A stretch of DNA of 64,000 nucleotides, from the NCBI GenBank assembly GCA_001304875.1, contig BBZO01000010.1:1-64000 (forward strand), in the 5' to 3' direction. Of this stretch, positions 61,625 to 64,000 are shown in pieces. The translations under genes were made by a program, and so were the position numbers. Below the pieces are notes generated by a model that was given only the letters and a program-made list of their open reading frames with translations, made no database searches and was not told the DNA's origin. This DNA comes from Clostridia bacterium UC5.1-2E3. Its GTDB lineage: Bacteria > Bacillota > Clostridia > Lachnospirales > Lachnospiraceae. Each line of letters opens with the position of its first letter. Position 1 is the first letter of the stretch.

Positions 61625-61982
61625 TTAACTTACCATCCCCCCGATGGTCCCGCTCCCTGCGCACATTCCCAGGACAGTCAGAAGCTCCTTTACGTCCGCC
61701 TCCAGCCCGCCGTTTAAGAAAAACGAGGCCGCCAGAAGAATCAGAAAGTAGAGCACTCCCGTGGCCAGCCCCAGAGGAATTTGTGCTGCCCGCTGGCTTT
61801 GCCCGCCAGGATGCCGCCAACCAGGCAGGTAATCACGTACACGCCGGTCACAGCCATATTTACGGCGCTTTCCCCCAGCTGCAGCTTATAGAGCCCCAGC
61901 GCGAGGCTAAGAGAAGCACTCCTGTCAGAAAATAGGCGGCGAGAAGGGATTTTAAAAGTATCCACGCTTTTGTCCGTTCCAT
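61625..61982 (-). CDS. TIGR04086-family membrane protein
   Basis: About 119 residues from ATG 61982 (AAAGGAG upstream), with four hydrophobic segments: KSLLAAYFLTGVLLLS, TGVYVITCLVGGILAGKASG, FLWGLATGVLYFLILLAASF and a Gly-rich end GSGTIGGMVS. Two bases are lost (about 61770 and 61910). The family (B. subtilis YrzE) often lies near secDF and scfA in Clostridia. Function unknown. Confidence 0.75.
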
Positions 61983-62068
61983 AAGCGTCTCCTTTAAACT
62001 TGGCTATCTGGTTCAATATATTCCCGCGGAAGGCGGATATTCCGTTAAAACTGCTGCAAAATGTGCAC

Positions 62069-62097
62069 TTGCGCAAGCCGTGAACATGTGGTATAAT
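62069..62097 (+). promoter_or_regulatory. Promoter of scfA
   Basis: -35 TTGCGC (62069-62074), 17-bp spacer, -10 TATAAT (62092-62097) with an upstream TG. Confidence 0.78.
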
Positions 62098-62141
62098 CTC
62101 TTAGAATTTATGAAATTTTATAAGAGCGGAGGACATAAAGT

Positions 62142-62288
62142 ATGAAGCACGTGAAGACTTTAAGCGCAAACACTTTAAAGAACACCATGAAGAACGGCGG
62201 CTGCGGCGAGTGCCAGACTTCCTGCCAGTCTGCCTGCAAGACTTCCTGCACCGTAGGAAATCAGAGCTGCGAGAACAGCAACAGATAG
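62142..62288 (+). CDS. scfA: SCIFF peptide precursor (six cysteines in forty-five residues)
   Basis: 48 residues, ATG 62142 after GGAGG. Leader MKHVKTLSANTLKNTMKNGG and a core with cysteines at residues 21, 24, 28, 32, 36 and 43. TIGR03973 family, almost universal in Clostridia: a ribosomal peptide that ScfB modifies with a thioether bond. The biological role is still unclear. Confidence 0.95.
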   Translation: MKHVKTLSANTLKNTMKNGGCGECQTSCQSACKTSCTVGNQSCENSNR

Positions 62289-62309
62289 TTTCTTGCATCC
62301 GGGTCAGGG

Positions 62310-62368
62310 ATACCCGCAGTGGATAAGGGGACACGCGCGTTTGTGTGTCCCCTTATCACTGCGGGTAT
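62310..62368 (+). other. Long hairpin between scfA and scfB
   Basis: ATACCCGCAGTG and the following ATAAGGGGACAC pair with GTGTCCCCTTAT and CACTGCGGGTAT, a stem of about 24 bp with one bulged G. No T run follows, so it is more likely an mRNA stabiliser or partial terminator that lets scfA exceed scfB. Confidence 0.75.
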
Positions 62369-62417
62369 AGTTGCGTTTGCACTTTGTGATGAAAGACGAC
62401 AAAGAGGAGTATAGTCA

Positions 62418-63806
62418 GTGATACATCAGTATAAAAATAATGGATTTAATATCGTCATGGACGTGAACAGCGGCTCAGTCCACGTGGTGGATCCCGTTGT
62501 CTACGACGCCATAGAGATTCTGGCAGAGCTGGCGGGAGACATGGCCGGGGCCAGGCCGCTTTCAGAGAGCGAGAAGGCGGCGGTGAGAGAGAAGCTCTCC
62601 GGCGCTTATGAATGTCCCGAGATCGACGAGCGCTGGAGGACATACAGCTTCTCATCGACCGCGAGGAGCTTTTTACCGCAGATCTCTATAAGGACTATGT
62701 GCTGGATTTCAAGAAGAGGAAGACCGTGGTGAAGGCCCTCTGCCTGCACATCGCCCACGACTGCAACCTGGCGTGCCGCTACTGCTTTGCGGAGGAGGGC
62801 GAGTACCACGGGCGCAGGGCTCTGATGAGCTTCGAGGTGGGAAAGAAGGCCCTGGATTTCCTGATTGCCAATTCCGGCAACCGCAGGAATCTGGAGGTGG
62901 ACTTCTTCGGCGGCGAGCCCCTGATGAACTGGGACGTGGTTAAGCAGCTTGTGGAATACGGCCGCTCCAAAGAGGAAGAATATAATAAGAAGTTCCGCTT
63001 CACGCTGACCACCAACGGCGTTCTCTTAAACGACGAGGTCATGGAGTTCTGCAACCGGGAGATGGGAAACGTGGTGCTGAGCCTGGACGGCCGTCCGGAG
63101 GTCAACGATAAGATGCGCCCGTTTCGAAACGGCAAGGGAAGCTATGAGCTCATTGTCCCGAAGTTTCAGAAGTTTGCCGACAGCAGAAACCAGAACAATT
63201 ACTATGTGAGAGGCACATTTACCCGGGAGAACCTGGATTTCTCCAGGATGTGATACATTTTGCGGACCTGGGATTTAAGCAGATGTCCATCGAGCCGGTG
63301 GTGGCTTCCCCCGAGGAGCCGTACGCCATCCGCGAGGAGGATCTTCCGAAGATCATGGAGGAGTACGACAAGCTGGCGGTGGAGTACATCAAACGCCAGA
63401 AGGAGGGAAGGGGCTTCAATTTCTTCCACTTCATGCTGGATTTAAACCAGGGCCCCTGCGTGGCCAAGCGGCTTTCCGGCTGCGGTTCCGGTACGGAGTA
63501 CCTGGCGGTCACCCCTGGGGCGATCTGTATCCCTGCCACCAGTTTGTGGGCGAGGAAAAATTCCTTCTGGGAAATGTGGATGACGGCATCACCAACACGG
63601 AGGTGCGGGACGAGTTCAAGCTCTGCAACGTCTATGCGAAAGACAAGTGCAGGGACTGCTTCGCCCGCTTCTACTGCAGCGGCGGATGCGCGGCCAATTC
63701 CTACAATTTCCACGGTTCCATTCTGGACGCATACGACATCGGATGCGAGATGCAGAAGAAGCGGATCGAGTGCGCAATCATGATCAAGGCCGCATTGGCT
63801 GAATGA
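62418..63806 (+). CDS. scfB: Radical SAM SCIFF maturase (three apparent frameshifts)
   Basis: About 463 residues from GTG 62418 (GAGGAG upstream). Radical SAM motif CNLACRYC at about 62762. SPASM-type auxiliary clusters: PCVAKRLSGCGSGTEYLAV, CRDCFARFYCSGGCA and IGCEMQKKRIEC. Losses of G near 62631, G near 63255 and C near 63513 explain its pieces. It installs Cys-to-Thr thioether links in ScfA. An N-terminal peptide-binding region precedes the core. Confidence 0.93.
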
Positions 63807-63826
63807 AATTAAAGGAGAAAAGAACA

Positions 63827-64000
63827 ATGAAAAGCAACAAAGGAAAGGGCCTTCTGGGCCTGATCGTACTGATCATTGCTATCGCTGTTTTCGGGTATAT
63901 GGGCTACAGCCACATGAATGAGATCAAGCTGGGCCTGGATCTGGACGGCGGCGTCAGCATCACCTATCAGGCGGTCAAGGAGAACCCGACGGCCGAAGAG
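63827..64000 (+). CDS. secD: Protein translocase subunit SecD or SecDF (3' partial)
   Basis: Begins at ATG 63827 (AAAGGAG upstream) with membrane segment GLLGLIVLIIAIAVFGYMGY, then the conserved SecD motif LGLDLDGGVSITYQ. It runs off the window at base 64000. scfB directly followed by secDF is a common Clostridia arrangement. Confidence 0.9.
   Translation, partial: MKSNKGKGLLGLIVLIIAIAVFGYMGYSHMNEIKLGLDLDGGVSITYQAVKENPTAEE

Noticed and set aside
1-64000. CRISPR arrays, rRNA or tRNA genes
   Set aside because: No regularly spaced direct repeats, no rRNA sequence and no cloverleaf with CCA-type end were seen.

Overview
The window looks like a gut Firmicute of class Clostridia, most likely Lachnospiraceae or a close relative. 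Positions 45.7-64 kb look like chromosome: the scfA/scfB six-cysteine peptide locus beside secD, a polyamine operon with carboxynorspermidine genes, a TIGR04086 membrane protein, a LytTR two-component system and a sodium:alanine-type symporter. Positions 1 to about 45.6 kb look like the right-hand part of a large Tn1549-like integrative conjugative element (ICE). No rRNA, tRNA or CRISPR array was seen. The species cannot be named from this sequence.

Layout. 1-11.6 kb: ICE transfer genes (ArdC/YodL protein, TTRAP, a ~2500-residue methyltransferase/SNF2 helicase with tnpV in another frame, DUF3848/3849 protein, MobC). 11.65-14.57 kb: an IS200-type element whose transposase is split by a group II intron. 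14.65-18.74 kb: small ICE genes, an AbiE-type toxin-antitoxin pair and the relaxase. 18.8-27.4 kb: regulators and sensors (XRE repressor, solute-binding lipoprotein with membrane-tethered LuxR regulator, pseudokinase-like sensor, histidine kinase, response regulator). 27.5-42.4 kb: a dense cargo cluster of lipoproteins and membrane proteins with SPFH, AIM24, zinc-ribbon, DUF4428, DUF5067, DUF6935 and tandem TPM domains, bracketed by two paralogous receiver-like proteins. 42.5-45.6 kb: a sigma-like regulator, non-coding DNA and the large serine recombinase, ending in a perfect 23-bp tandem repeat. 45.7-64 kb: chromosome, starting with a TetM/EF-G-like GTPase fused to a YacP/Rae1-type NYN nuclease domain.

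How the parts may work together. The relaxase, MobC, helicase and recombinase move the element. AbiE probably stabilises it. Two sensory modules sit upstream of the envelope cluster, and the same operator-like dyad overlaps the -35 position of the solute-binding-protein promoter and of the receiver-like gene that begins the cluster. I infer a sensor-controlled envelope-maintenance system, related to the B. subtilis YdjGHI membrane-stress proteins but with many extra surface lipoproteins.

Reading caution. Most long genes are broken by single-base indels, nearly all losses of one base from a short G, C, T or A run, and the protein continues in the next frame. Housekeeping genes are hit as often as mobile ones, so I treat these as sequencing errors. 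Coordinates below span the whole reconstructed gene and residue counts are after correction.
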